From: Pseudomonas matsuisoli
GTDB lineage: Bacteria > Pseudomonadota > Gammaproteobacteria > Pseudomonadales > Pseudomonadaceae
Assembly (NCBI RefSeq): GCF_014647635.1
Contig: NZ_BMPO01000008.1
Location: forward strand, 124,001-188,000
DNA: 64,000 nt
Direction of reading: 5' to 3'
Shown: positions 47,625-57,051 of the stretch, in pieces
Numbering within the stretch: the stretch's first letter is position 1
Layout: every line of letters starts with the position of its first letter
Notes under the pieces: model-generated
The model's database searches: none
What the model saw: only the letters and a program-made list of their open reading frames with translations
What the model was told of the DNA's origin: nothing
Program-made: the position numbers and the translations under genes

Positions 47625-49613
47625 TTACACCTTGAATCGCCGGACGATCGAGGCCAGCTGGCCGTTGGACGACGCGAGCGAAGTGGTGCTCTTCTCAACC
47701 TGCACACCATTGCCCACCAACTCGTCGACCATTTGCCGAACCGCGACCATGTTCTGGTTGATCTCTTCGCTCACCGCGCTCTGCTCTTCGGCGGCGGTTG
47801 CGATTTGCGCACTCAGGTCGTGGATACGGCCCATCGAGCCGGCCATTTCATCCAGGCCCGTATTGACGTCGGTGGTCTTCTCCGCAGCACCCTGGCAGCT
47901 CTTGCGCGTTCTTTCCATTGCCGCGACAGCCGAGCCGACACCATCTTCGAGGCGCTTGAGCATATCGTTGATTTCCGACGTGCTCTGTTGAGTGCGACCC
48001 GCCAATGCACGCACCTCATCGGCCACAACTGCGAACCCACGGCCTTGCTCGCCCGCACGGGCGGCCTCGATGGCCGCATTGAGTGCCAGCAGGTTGGTTT
48101 GATCAGCAATGCCACCAATCACGCCAAGAATGTCATTGATACGACGGGCGTCCTGTTGCATTTCAACAACTTTCGTCGTGGCGGCATCCACGTCGTCCAC
48201 CAGCGACAACACGCCGCTCGACGCCTCGCTGACCACCTGCCGCGAGCGCATGGCATTTTCGTTGGCGCGCTCGGTGAAGGACGCCGTTTCGCTCGCGCTT
48301 TGGGCAACCGAATCCGCGGTAGAGCTCATTTCGGTGATTGCTGTAACCGCCTGATCGGTCTCGCTCGCATGACGCGCAAGGATCAAATTGTTCTGGGTCG
48401 ACTGCTGCTTGAGGCTCTCGATCTCATCGCCGATACGGCGTGATGCGGTAGTCAGCTCGGCAATCATCGCCTGCAAATACGCAATGAATCGGTTGACCGA
48501 CTCCCCGATCGCGTCCACCTCGTCTTCGCCCTTGACCGGCACCCGACGTGTCAGATCAGCATCGCCCGCGGAAAGCGAACGGATGTTGGAAGCCAGTAGG
48601 CCAAGCCGGCGGCTCAAGGCCCGAACCGACAGAATCATCACACCCAACAATAGCAACACCAGCGGCAACTGGATGGCGGCCAGGGTGCCAAGCACATCGT
48701 TGCTCGTTTGGGTCAGCAGGCGCGTCGGCACTGCTGCGGCAAGGTACCAGGGCGTGCCCTCGATACGCTGCAGGAAGAAGCTCTGATCCTCAGAATCGAC
48801 GAACTCCGACTGCATCCGTTCGTGGTTCGCCGACGCGAGGGCGCTTTGAATCTCACGAACGAACGGGGAACGGCTCGCGAGCTCCGACACATTCTTCAAG
48901 ACGATTTCGCCACCGAGCTGCGGCAGGTTGCTGAGAATCTTGCCGTCGGCCTCGACGATCATGACCTGCCCTTCCAGCTCCTTCTGCTTCTCGGCCACGA
49001 GACCGTTGAAGAAGCCCAGCGTGAGGTCGATGGTGGATACCCCAAATGCCTGGCTGCCACGGTAGATGCCCATTGCGCAGTTGGTACGTGGCTCGGCACT
49101 GGCGCCGTCCTTGTAGGCGGCAGCCCAGACGCACTCACCGCGCGGTGCCTGTGCACCCGCCTTGTGCCAGGGTTGCTCCCAATAATTAGGCGCTTCGGCA
49201 CTGTTCCAATAGGTGTTTTCCGTCATCTTCCCCGAGGCATCACGGTGGAAGAACGTGCTGAATTTGTCGCGCCCCAGCTCACGGGCATTGGGGAACGGCC
49301 AAATCCCACCGCCAAATACCTTGGCGTCGCCGTACTGGTTCACCAACGCAGGTTGCAGCCGGTCGATATCCGCGCTGTCGAGCACGGCAACGGTTTCGGT
49401 GATGCTGCGCGACTGGCTCTGGATCTTCGCCAGGTCCTTCTGAATGAAGTCGGCGATGTCGGTCAGCTCGGCACTGATTCGCCCCGCTTCAACCGCTTTG
49501 AGTTGCGGCGTGACCAAGAGGCGGATGGCAGCAACGGTGAGCAATACAGCGATGACGATGAATGCGATGAATACGGTCGCATATCGTCCTTGAATCGTTC
49601 TGAGCGCACGCAT
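47625..49613 (-). CDS. Methyl-accepting chemotaxis protein with double Cache sensor
   Basis: Chemoreceptor of 662 residues: membrane helix about 12-33, a periplasmic dCache-like sensor of roughly 270 residues, second helix near 315-335, HAMP domain (SRRLGLLASNIRSLSAGDADL), and a cytoplasmic signalling coiled coil whose hairpin tip reads IADQTNLLALNAAIEAARAG. The sensor's ligand is not predictable. A FliA-type promoter precedes the gene, so it should be expressed with the late flagellar regulon. No che gene is next to it. Confidence 0.94.
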   Translation of the reverse strand: MRALRTIQGRYATVFIAFIVIAVLLTVAAIRLLVTPQLKAVEAGRISAELTDIADFIQKDLAKIQSQSRSITETVAVLDSADIDRLQPALVNQYGDAKVFGGGIWPFPNARELGRDKFSTFFHRDASGKMTENTYWNSAEAPNYWEQPWHKAGAQAPRGECVWAAAYKDGASAEPRTNCAMGIYRGSQAFGVSTIDLTLGFFNGLVAEKQKELEGQVMIVEADGKILSNLPQLGGEIVLKNVSELASRSPFVREIQSALASANHERMQSEFVDSEDQSFFLQRIEGTPWYLAAAVPTRLLTQTSNDVLGTLAAIQLPLVLLLLGVMILSVRALSRRLGLLASNIRSLSAGDADLTRRVPVKGEDEVDAIGESVNRFIAYLQAMIAELTTASRRIGDEIESLKQQSTQNNLILARHASETDQAVTAITEMSSTADSVAQSASETASFTERANENAMRSRQVVSEASSGVLSLVDDVDAATTKVVEMQQDARRINDILGVIGGIADQTNLLALNAAIEAARAGEQGRGFAVVADEVRALAGRTQQSTSEINDMLKRLEDGVGSAVAAMERTRKSCQGAAEKTTDVNTGLDEMAGSMGRIHDLSAQIATAAEEQSAVSEEINQNMVAVRQMVDELVGNGVQVEKSTTSLASSNGQLASIVRRFKV

Positions 49614-49645
49614 GTGCAGATACTCGGCGAGGGGCAGGTATCAGG

Positions 49646-49672
49646 TCATCGGCCGAGCGCTGAGAAACATGA
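49646..49672 (-). promoter_or_regulatory. FliA (sigma 28) promoter of the chemoreceptor
   Basis: On the minus strand TCATGTTT (49672-49665), 11 bases, GCCGATGA (49653-49646). This agrees with TAAAGTTT-N11-GCCGATAA at 13 of 16 positions with the exact spacing. The -10 is 32 bases before the start codon. Confidence 0.75.
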
Positions 49673-49697
49673 AGGGATGTCGACGAAGGTCATGAAA

Positions 49698-49717
49698 GGC
49701 GCGCGAATGCGCGCCTG
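49698..49717 (-). terminator. Hairpin after the small 72-residue gene
   Basis: AGGCGCGC (49698-49705) and GCGCGCCT (49710-49717) with a GAAT loop; TTT follows on the minus strand. It lies just past the stop at 49725 and supports that gene as a separate unit. Confidence 0.6.
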
Positions 49718-49724
49718 TGCTACC

Positions 49725-49943
49725 TCAATGGGTAGGACGAATAACGATAGATGTCGCGACGTCGCCGGTCTCGTCTGGAGAGGGCTGGATGTCGAGCCCT
49801 TCCGAACCCCGTGAGATGCGATACGCCCGACCATCCTGGTCGATTGCCTTGACGGTGGCGTGGAGCGTCAGCAGTGCAGAAAAGCGCCGACGTCCATCAA
49901 CCACTTCGAATCCCCTGTCTTCCAGCATTTTTGGATAGCTCAT
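49725..49943 (-). CDS. Small hypothetical protein
   Basis: A 72-residue soluble protein (MSYPKMLEDRGFEVVDGRRR ...) without signal or membrane segment. It is charged and looks like a compact beta-rich domain (FSALLTLHATVKAIDQDGR). The start at 49943 follows GGGAG at 8 bases; an earlier ATG at 49958 is in frame. A terminator-like hairpin follows the stop. Function not recognised. Confidence 0.6.
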   Translation of the reverse strand: MSYPKMLEDRGFEVVDGRRRFSALLTLHATVKAIDQDGRAYRISRGSEGLDIQPSPDETGDVATSIVIRPTH

Positions 49944-50121
49944 CACTGACACTCCCATTCTTGTTGGTGCAGATACAGGTAGATCAGGCGCGTCTTCATT
50001 CCAGTGATCGATCGAGCCTGCGGGCGGGGAACCGGCCGCCCCTGACGGTCACATATTCGTCACCGTTACATAAATGGACCGGCCGTCTCGCCTAATGCTC
50101 ATTTGTCCTGCTAAACGGCAC

Positions 50122-51093
50122 TCACGAGGCCTGTGCGTCGAACGCCGCGTGAATGTCTGCTTCCGGCAAATTGTCCCCGATAAACACGATTACGCTTTCC
50201 CGCGTCTCATGCTCGCGCCATTCGCTATCCCAATCGAAGCCATACAGCCGCAGGACGCCTTGGAAGACCATGCGCCTCGGCTCGTTAGCGATGTTGAGCA
50301 CGCCCTTGTAGCGAAGCAGCGAATTACCATGTTCTTCGAGCAGGTTCTCCATAAATGCGCTGAGACGGTCGAGGTCCAGTGGCGCAGCCGTCCGCAGTAC
50401 GAGCGTGCGGATACGGTCTACGGAGGACGCGGCTTGTACGGGACGAAACGTCAGTGCCGGGCCAAAATCGGCATTGAGGTTAAAGCCACGGATGTCCAGC
50501 AGATGGGACAGATCCGTGCGCCCGTGCTCGACGACATGTATCGGCGCCCGGCGGTTGATACGCTGCAAGCGCTGACGCAGGTGGTCGACGGATTCGGTTG
50601 CGACGAGATCGGTTTTACTCAGCAGAATCCGATCGGCAAATCCCACCTGCGCCTGAGCGATCGATTCCTGCAGGTGGCGCTCGGCATTCGCCGCGTCCAC
50701 GAGCGTGACGATCCCGTCGAGTACGTAGCGCTCGCACAATTCCTCGTCCGCAAAGAAGGTTTGTGCCACGGGTGCAGGGTCGGCCAGGCCGGTGCATTCG
50801 ATCACCAGGCGGTCGAAGGCGATGGCACCGCTATCCCTGCGCTCCAACAGGAACATCAGCCCTTTCGCCAGATCGCTGTTGATGGAGCAGCAGACACAGC
50901 CGTTGGCCAATGTGAGGACTTCGGCTGGGGCGTCACCGAGCAGTGTCGTGTCGATCTGCGTTTCAGCGAATTCGTTCTCGATGATGGCGAGCTTCAGGCC
51001 GTGCTCTGCTTGCAGAAGATATTTGAGCAGCGTGGTCTTGCCAGTGCCGAGAAATCCGGTCAGTACCGTGACCGGGATTGGCGTGTGAGACAT
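50122..51093 (-). CDS. CobW-family G3E GTPase, YjiA-like
   Basis: GTPase of 323 residues of the COG0523 metallochaperone family. Walker A GFLGTGKTT is at 13-21, the metal-binding GCVCC (Cys66, Cys68, Cys69) at 65-69, and the GTP specificity motif SKTD is present near 150. A C-terminal CobW domain follows. The start follows AGAGGT. It is downstream of cstA and ybdD, the same order as cstA-yjiX-yjiA in other gammaproteobacteria. Client metalloprotein unknown. Confidence 0.92.
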   Translation of the reverse strand: MSHTPIPVTVLTGFLGTGKTTLLKYLLQAEHGLKLAIIENEFAETQIDTTLLGDAPAEVLTLANGCVCCSINSDLAKGLMFLLERRDSGAIAFDRLVIECTGLADPAPVAQTFFADEELCERYVLDGIVTLVDAANAERHLQESIAQAQVGFADRILLSKTDLVATESVDHLRQRLQRINRRAPIHVVEHGRTDLSHLLDIRGFNLNADFGPALTFRPVQAASSVDRIRTLVLRTAAPLDLDRLSAFMENLLEEHGNSLLRYKGVLNIANEPRRMVFQGVLRLYGFDWDSEWREHETRESVIVFIGDNLPEADIHAAFDAQAS

Positions 51094-51169
51094 GGGTACC
51101 TCTGAAATGAAATGCGCCACGACAGGCGTGGCGCATGGGGTTTTTTCGTGACGCAATGAGCGGCTTTTT

Positions 51170-51272
51170 GTAGGAGCCCACCGGGCTGCGATCAGCTTGT
51201 GGGCGATCAGCGTCAGGCCAGACAGCTCCTAGCCGTCGGTTGGATCTGGATCGCCCACAAGTGGGCTCCTAC
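51170..51272. repeat. REPIN-like paired REP element C
   Basis: 103 bp with the same arms as element A: GTAGGAGCCCAC, insert CGGGCTGCGATCAG, CTTGTGGGCGATC on the left, and GGGCTCCTAC on the right. Its spacer shares GGTTGGATCTGGATCGCC with element B. It lies between ybdD and cobW. Confidence 0.8.
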
Positions 51273-51296
51273 ACGTTAACCGTTAGTGTTCAACGT

Positions 51297-51500
51297 CTAA
51301 CAACACCGAATCGCCCCCGACTTGCCTCCACCGTAACGCGCCTCCTGACGCTCACGGAAGAACTCATCGTAGGTCATCACCGGTTTGTCCGGATGCTTGT
51401 TCTTCATGTGTTCGACGTAGGTGTCGTAGTCCGGCATGCCCACCAACATCTTGGCGGCCTGCCCGAGATACTTACCCATTCGACCCAGATCATTGAACAT
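51297..51500 (-). CDS. YbdD/YjiX-family small protein
   Basis: A 67-residue protein of the YbdD family, regularly encoded just after cstA. The core [20 protein letters not shown] followed by Y-D-E-F-F-R-E-R is diagnostic. It ends with two Cys. It may assist CstA transport or stability; the role is not well established. Its start lies 12 bases after the cstA stop. Confidence 0.92.
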   Translation of the reverse strand: MFNDLGRMGKYLGQAAKMLVGMPDYDTYVEHMKNKHPDKPVMTYDEFFRERQEARYGGGKSGAIRCC

Positions 51501-51512
51501 CAGCGAATCCTC

Positions 51513-53579
51513 TTAGGCGTCCGGTATCGGCTGGAACGGCGCTTCTTTATCCGTACGCTCGGTTTTACCCAATGCGGCCCGACCGACCTTGATGGCGAAG
51601 AACAGGATGCTCATCACCACGAACAGGAACAGCACCGTCAGCGTGGTATTGGTCCAGGCGTTGAACACGATGTGCTGCATCTGCTCCATGCTCTTGGCCG
51701 GGGCGATCACTTGTCCCTGTGCCATTGCAGCGCTGTACTTGTTAGCCAAGGCGACGAAGCCGACAGCCGGGTTCGGATCGAGCAGCTTGATCAGACCCGC
51801 CGTGGTGGTGCAGATCAGCAACCACGTTGCGGGCACCAACGTGACCCAGACGTAGCGCTGCCGCTTCATCTTGATCAGCACCACGCAGCCCAGCATCAGC
51901 GCGATACCTGCCAGCATCTGGTTGGAGATACCGAACAGCGGCCACAAGGTGTTGATGCCGCCCAGCGGATCGACGACGCCCTGATACAGCAACCAGCCCC
52001 ACAGCGCGACGCAACCGGCCGTGGCCAGCATGTTGGCGCCCCAGGATTCGGTGCGCTTCAGCGCCGGGACGAAGTTACCGAGCAGGTCCTGCAGCATGAA
52101 GCGACCGGCTCGGGTCCCGGCGTCTACCGCGGTGAGGATGAACAGTGCCTCGAACAGGATCGCGAAGTGGTACCAGAACGCCATGGTGTTCTCGCCCGGC
52201 AGCACGTTGTGCAAGATCTGGGCGATACCCACTGCAAGGGTCGGCGCCCCGCCGGCACGGGCCAGGATCGTGTTCTCACCAATATCACGCGCCGTGGCTT
52301 CCAACTGCTCCGGCGTGACGGTGAAGCCCCAATTGCTGACAGCCGCAGCGACGGACGCCACGTCCCCGCCCACCACGGCAGCCGGGCTGTTCATGGCGAA
52401 GTACACACCCGGCTCGATGACGGATGCTGCAACCATCGCCATGATGGCGACGAAGGATTCCATCAGCATGCCTCCGTAGCCGATGTAGCGGGCGTGGCTC
52501 TCGTTGGCCAGCAGCTTCGGCGTGGTCCCCGAAGAAATCAGCGCATGGAAGCCAGAGACCGCACCACAGGCAATCGTGATGAACAGGAACGGGAACAGCG
52601 TACCCTTCCAGACCGGACCGGTACCGTCGGTGAACTGCGTCAGCGCCGGCATTTTCAGTTCCGGCATGGTGATCAGAATGCCGATCGCCAGGGCGATGAT
52701 GGTGCCGATCTTAAGGAAGGTGGACAGGTAATCCCGTGGCGCCAGCACTAGCCAGACCGGCAGTACGGCAGCAACGAAGCCATAGCCGATCAGCATCCAG
52801 GTGATCTGCACACCGGTGAAGGTGAAGGCCGGCCCCCAGACCGGGTCTGCGGCGACAGCGCCACCCGCCCAGATGGACACGAGCAGCAGCACCACCCCAA
52901 TCAGCGAAATTTCACCGATGCGGCCCGGACGGATGTAGCGCATGTAGATGCCCATGAACATCGCGATCGGGATGGTGGCCATCACCGTGAACATGCCCCA
53001 TGGGCTCTCGGCCAGGGCCTTCACGACGATCAGCGCCAGCACCGCAAGGATGATGATCATGATCAGGAAGCAGCCGAACAGGGCGATAGTCCCTGGGATT
53101 CGGCCCATCTCCTCGCGCACCATGTCACCCAGAGAGCGACCGTTGCGGCGAGTGGACATGAACAGGACCATGAAGTCCTGCACCGCACCGGCGAGCACCA
53201 CGCCGGCTATCAGCCACAGCGTGCCGGGCAAGTATCCCATCTGCGCGGCAAGCACCGGGCCCACAAGCGGCCCTGCGCCGGCGATAGCGGCAAAGTGGTG
53301 TCCGAAGAGGATGTGTTTGTTGGTCGGGACGTAGTCCAGACCGTCATTGTTGAGTACAGCAGGGGTTGCGCGTGAAGAATCCAGCTGCATCACTTTGGTG
53401 GCGATGAACAGGCTGTAGTAACGGTAAGCGACCAGATAGAGCGCGACGGCGGCGACCACGATCCACAAGGCGTTGATCGCTTCGCCCCTTCTGAGGGCGA
53501 CGACACCGAGCGCACAGGCGCCGAGCACGGCCAGCGCTGCCCAGGGCAGATGGCGTGCGATGCTGTTGTTATTGTTCAT
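51513..53579 (-). CDS. cstA: Carbon starvation protein CstA, pyruvate/peptide transporter family
   Basis: Inner-membrane transporter of 688 residues with about 16-18 hydrophobic segments. Members import pyruvate or peptides under carbon limitation. Conserved CstA segments include HHFAAIAGAGPLVGPVLAAQ near residue 95, SSGTTPKLL and PLFGISNQMLAGIAL. The start follows GGAG. First gene of cstA-ybdD-cobW. A histidine kinase/response regulator pair lies directly upstream on the same strand, which could control it, although this is only positional. Confidence 0.94.
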   Translation of the reverse strand: MNNNNSIARHLPWAALAVLGACALGVVALRRGEAINALWIVVAAVALYLVAYRYYSLFIATKVMQLDSSRATPAVLNNDGLDYVPTNKHILFGHHFAAIAGAGPLVGPVLAAQMGYLPGTLWLIAGVVLAGAVQDFMVLFMSTRRNGRSLGDMVREEMGRIPGTIALFGCFLIMIIILAVLALIVVKALAESPWGMFTVMATIPIAMFMGIYMRYIRPGRIGEISLIGVVLLLVSIWAGGAVAADPVWGPAFTFTGVQITWMLIGYGFVAAVLPVWLVLAPRDYLSTFLKIGTIIALAIGILITMPELKMPALTQFTDGTGPVWKGTLFPFLFITIACGAVSGFHALISSGTTPKLLANESHARYIGYGGMLMESFVAIMAMVAASVIEPGVYFAMNSPAAVVGGDVASVAAAVSNWGFTVTPEQLEATARDIGENTILARAGGAPTLAVGIAQILHNVLPGENTMAFWYHFAILFEALFILTAVDAGTRAGRFMLQDLLGNFVPALKRTESWGANMLATAGCVALWGWLLYQGVVDPLGGINTLWPLFGISNQMLAGIALMLGCVVLIKMKRQRYVWVTLVPATWLLICTTTAGLIKLLDPNPAVGFVALANKYSAAMAQGQVIAPAKSMEQMQHIVFNAWTNTTLTVLFLFVVMSILFFAIKVGRAALGKTERTDKEAPFQPIPDA

Positions 53580-53776
53580 GTTTTACTCCGGCTCCGGGGC
53601 AGCAGGGGAACTGCCCGTCAAAGTGTAGACGGCATGTGAGGAACATCCACAGGAGGCGCGGAAAGGCTCGTCCTTGGCTGTTTCTGCCAGGATTTGATAA
53701 CACTGGCGGAGAGTTGTGACAAGGGTCACGACAAACCGTTCTGCGCCTGCACGAATAACGGCAGCGGCCAGCCTCG

Positions 53777-55147
53777 TCAAGGCCGGGACGGCAGCCCCAA
53801 CGGTAGGACGACTCGCACCTCCAGCCCTCCTCCGCGGCGGTTCCGAAGGGTGAGTGTCCCGCCGTGCTCGAGCACCGTGGCGCGTGCGACCGAAAGCCCC
53901 AGCCCAACCCCGCCGGTGCTCTTGTTGCGCGAGCCTTCGAGGCGAAAGAACGGCGCGAAGACAGCGTCGTGGTGCTCCTCGGGAATGCCCGGCCCACGAT
54001 CCTGCACGCGAATCTCCACCTGCTCCGAAGTACGCCGCAGGCGTACGCCCGGCTCCCGTCCGTACTTGATCGCGTTCTCCACCAGATTCACTAGCATCCG
54101 CTTGATACCCACCGGGCGCCCAACATAAACCAGGCGTCCCGGCCCGCTGAACGCGACCGTCGCTCCAGCATCCTTGAAGTCATCCACCACCGTGTGCAGC
54201 AATTGGGCGAGATCGAAGGCAGTGGCCGGCTCGAACCGGGCATCGTCACGGAAGAAGTCCAAGGCGGACGTCACCATGGTCTGCATCTCATCCACGTCCC
54301 GGAACAATCTCGACTGCTGCTCGACGTCGTCGATGAACTCGCCGCGCAACCGCATGCGGGTCAGCGGGGCACGTAGGTCGTGGGAAATCGCCGCGAGCAT
54401 TTGCGTGCGATCGAGCAGGAAGTTTCGCAATTGCGCCTGCATGCCATTGAACGCGAGTATCGCCTGACGGAGCTCTTGCGGCCCTTCCACTGGAATGGGC
54501 GGTGCCTTGAAATCCGTGCCGAAACGCCGCGCGCCCTGCGCGAAACGCTCCAGCGGACGCGCCAGATGCCGCGTTGCGACCAGCGCGACAACGGCCGTCG
54601 ACAGCACTACCAGCCCCAGCACGATCAGGTTACGCAGCCACTCCTCCAGCCCCCAGCTACGGGTTGGCACAGAGAACATGGCCCAGGAGCCATCGCTTAG
54701 GCTGATCAGCAGGGCATAGCGCCGATCATTTCGGTGGGCAGGCCAATCGGCGGGTTCGTAGGCTTCGATACGCGCCGTCGGGCGTTGCAGCAAGCGATGA
54801 AGGATCGGCGCACCGTCGCGGAAGTCCGGGTCGTCCAACACGGGCAGATCAGCCTCTTCATGGTGCGCCAGCCACCGCGCGGAGAATGTTTCATCGCTGG
54901 CCGCTATGGCGAGTGACTGCCGCTGCGACACCGGCGCGGCATCAAGCATCCGCGTGATGGTCGCAAGCCGCTCCATCAAACCGGTTTCCACCAGTGGCGG
55001 GCGTGCCCAGACGCCCGCAAGCGTGTTGAACAAGCCATTTAGCAGCAAAGCGGTGAGCATCGCGGCCATGATGGTCAGCGCGATCCAGCGTGCAACCGTA
55101 TCGCGCGGACGGCGCAGCCCCACCCACGTCTGCTGCAACAGCCTCAC
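53777..55147 (-). CDS. Sensor histidine kinase, EnvZ-like
   Basis: Membrane kinase of 456 residues: helix about 19-40, periplasmic domain of about 130 residues, helix near 172-192, HAMP, and a kinase core with His256 in AISHDLRAPLTRMRL, N box NLVENAIKYG, G1 DRGPGIP and G2 GGVGLGLS. The GTG start at 55147 overlaps the response regulator stop by 4 bases. Signal unknown. Confidence 0.93.
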   Translation of the reverse strand: MRLLQQTWVGLRRPRDTVARWIALTIMAAMLTALLLNGLFNTLAGVWARPPLVETGLMERLATITRMLDAAPVSQRQSLAIAASDETFSARWLAHHEEADLPVLDDPDFRDGAPILHRLLQRPTARIEAYEPADWPAHRNDRRYALLISLSDGSWAMFSVPTRSWGLEEWLRNLIVLGLVVLSTAVVALVATRHLARPLERFAQGARRFGTDFKAPPIPVEGPQELRQAILAFNGMQAQLRNFLLDRTQMLAAISHDLRAPLTRMRLRGEFIDDVEQQSRLFRDVDEMQTMVTSALDFFRDDARFEPATAFDLAQLLHTVVDDFKDAGATVAFSGPGRLVYVGRPVGIKRMLVNLVENAIKYGREPGVRLRRTSEQVEIRVQDRGPGIPEEHHDAVFAPFFRLEGSRNKSTGGVGLGLSVARATVLEHGGTLTLRNRRGGGLEVRVVLPLGLPSRP

Positions 55148-55857
55148 CGCCGCATGACCACGCTTGGTGTAAACAAATAGCCCCCGTTGCGGATGGTCCG
55201 GATCATGGGCGTGCCACTCGGATCGCTCTCCAGCTTGCGCCGCAAGCGACTGACCTGAACGTCCACGCTACGATCGAAGGCCTCATGGCCATCACCTCGC
55301 GCTTTATCAAGCAGCTGCTGGCGCGTCAGCACCCGCTGGGGATGCTCGGCAAACACCAGCAGCAGCTCGAACTCGCCTGCCGAGAGGGGAATCAATACCG
55401 CGTCTGGCGAACGCAGCTCCCGGCGCGTGACATCCAGCTGCCAGCCGGCGAATTCCAGGGTGGGACGCGGCTTCTCGTTCAATACGTTGCGCGTTTCACC
55501 CGTCCGTCGAAGCACCGCTCGAACCCGAGCGAGCAGCTCACGCGCATCGAACGGTTTGGTGAGGTAATCGTCAGCACCGAGCTCCAGGCCCACCACGCGA
55601 TCACTAAGCTCGCTCATGGCCGTGAGCATCACGATTCCAATCGCATGCTCAGTGCGCAGCTTCTGGCACAGCACCAGCCCGCTGTCCCCCGGCAGCATGA
55701 CATCGAGAATGACGAGGTCCGGCATCTGTCGGGCAACGGCCTCCCACAGCGCGGGTCCGTCGGTCGCGATCGCCACGCTGTAGCCGTGTTGTTCGAGGAA
55801 TTTCTTCAAAAGGGCGAGGACTTCGATGTCATCGTCCACCAGCAATAAATGGGTCAC
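55144..55857 (-). CDS. OmpR-family response regulator
   Basis: Regulator of 237 residues: receiver with phospho-acceptor Asp52 (LVILDVMLPG) and Lys101 (YLTKPF), and a C-terminal winged helix (LLDKARGDGHEAFDRSVDVQ, RTIRNGGYLF). The start is GTG. It precedes and overlaps its kinase gene. Targets unknown; the divergent mlaA-like gene and downstream cstA are neighbours. Confidence 0.93.
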   Translation of the reverse strand: MTHLLLVDDDIEVLALLKKFLEQHGYSVAIATDGPALWEAVARQMPDLVILDVMLPGDSGLVLCQKLRTEHAIGIVMLTAMSELSDRVVGLELGADDYLTKPFDARELLARVRAVLRRTGETRNVLNEKPRPTLEFAGWQLDVTRRELRSPDAVLIPLSAGEFELLLVFAEHPQRVLTRQQLLDKARGDGHEAFDRSVDVQVSRLRRKLESDPSGTPMIRTIRNGGYLFTPSVVMRR

Positions 55858-56025
55858 GACGTGTGCCGTCCGGCTGGATACAGGAGCGGATATCTAAAAC
55901 CATTGAGCCGGGCACGTCATATATTTCAATCGGGTAACGAAGCGACCTTTTCGAAACCCGATGGACATTCCCAGGCAAGAAAGCACGCGCAGCATCGCCG
56001 GCATTTCCCGACGAGACCGCTCCGT

Positions 56026-56811
56026 ATGCCAACGCTCAAAACCGCTTCCTATGCCGTGCAGTGTGCGTCCCTTGGATTTCTCGTGCTGCTGGGCAGCGGC
56101 TGTGCCGGCACGTCCAATATGCACGCCTCGGTGTGCAGCACGCCCGCACTGGCGCCCTATGACCCTGCGGAGCCCGTCAACCGTGGCATCTTTGCCTTCA
56201 ACCGAACGGTCGACGATTACGCCCTGGCGCCGATCGCCCGTGGCTACCGGCGGCTGCCAGACACCGTCCAGAGCGGTGTCCATAACTTTGTCGCCAACTT
56301 CGGAGAACCCAAGGTTTTCATCAATGACCTGCTCCAAGGCAACGCACGACGCTCGGTGAACACCCTAGGTCGCTTTGCCCTCAACTCGACCGTCGGCCTG
56401 CTCGGATTAATCGATGTCTCGGGAAGACTGGGCATCGAGCGGCACCGGGCGGACTTCGGTCAAACGTTCGGTGTCTGGAACATCGCGAATGGCCCGATCG
56501 TCGAGCTGCCGCTGCTAGGCACCTCGAACCTGCGCGACGCCACGGGCAAGGTGTTGAGTTTTGCCGTATCGCCGTTCGGCAGCAATAGCGACACCCTGGA
56601 AACGCTGAGCACCGTCAGTACCGTTGGTGGCACCGTCGATGGCCGGGCCAAGGCGCTTCCTGTAACCGAGGAACTGCGTACAGGGCCCGACTACTACGAG
56701 GCACTGCGTGACGACGTTGCCGAGCGCCGCGCGCGCTTCGTCGTCGAAGGCAAGGCTGGGCAACCGATGACACCCGAATGCGGCCAGGAGGCGAACAACC
56801 ATGAGCGATAG
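56026..56811 (+). CDS. mlaA: MlaA/VacJ-family outer-membrane lipoprotein
   Basis: Lipoprotein of 261 residues of the MlaA family, which removes misplaced phospholipids from the outer leaflet of the outer membrane and hands them to MlaC. The signal ends at the lipobox GSGC (Cys about 26). Family motifs: YDPAEPVNRGIFAFN, NFVANFGEPKVFINDLLQG, and the DFGQTFGVWNIANGP segment. The start at 56026 gives a normal signal; upstream residues do not match. It is not beside the mlaFEDCB genes, as is usual for mlaA. Confidence 0.92.
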   Translation: MPTLKTASYAVQCASLGFLVLLGSGCAGTSNMHASVCSTPALAPYDPAEPVNRGIFAFNRTVDDYALAPIARGYRRLPDTVQSGVHNFVANFGEPKVFINDLLQGNARRSVNTLGRFALNSTVGLLGLIDVSGRLGIERHRADFGQTFGVWNIANGPIVELPLLGTSNLRDATGKVLSFAVSPFGSNSDTLETLSTVSTVGGTVDGRAKALPVTEELRTGPDYYEALRDDVAERRARFVVEGKAGQPMTPECGQEANNHER

Positions 56812-57049
56812 CGTCACGCTAACGTTGCACCGCCGGACGCGGGCGCCCACCCCCGACTCACTGCACCTGCGGGAACTCGAACTTCATCTGAGCGAGGATG
56901 GGCGCGACCCTGTGCTCCGTCGCTATGCGGAGCGATACCACGAGGACCGTGTCGGCTGGAAAGCCGCTCACGAACATCGCGTATCACTTGCCGAGGTCGT
57001 GCGCTGGATGGTCGACAAGGGCCGCGAGGCTCGCGCGCCCTCGACTTGA
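56801..57049 (+). CDS. Small hypothetical protein overlapping mlaA
   Basis: An 82-residue charged, mostly helical protein with His and Arg-rich segments (RRYAERYHEDRVGWKAAHEH). Its ATG lies inside the mlaA 3' end (11-base overlap), preceded by a strong AGGAGG, so it appears translationally coupled to mlaA. No signal peptide or membrane segment. Function not recognised. It ends 2 bases from the convergent FNT gene. Confidence 0.7.
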   Translation: MSDSVTLTLHRRTRAPTPDSLHLRELELHLSEDGRDPVLRRYAERYHEDRVGWKAAHEHRVSLAEVVRWMVDKGREARAPST

Positions 57050-57051
57050 CG

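Noticed and set aside
51240..52751. A 503-codon plus-strand open frame
   Set aside because: It is antisense to cstA and ybdD and starts inside REPIN C; the composition (His, Gln, Arg-rich) is typical of a shadow frame.
53580..53776. Possible sigma-54 promoter upstream of cstA (TGGCAG sequence)
   Set aside because: The second half does not match the TTGCW element at the needed spacing.
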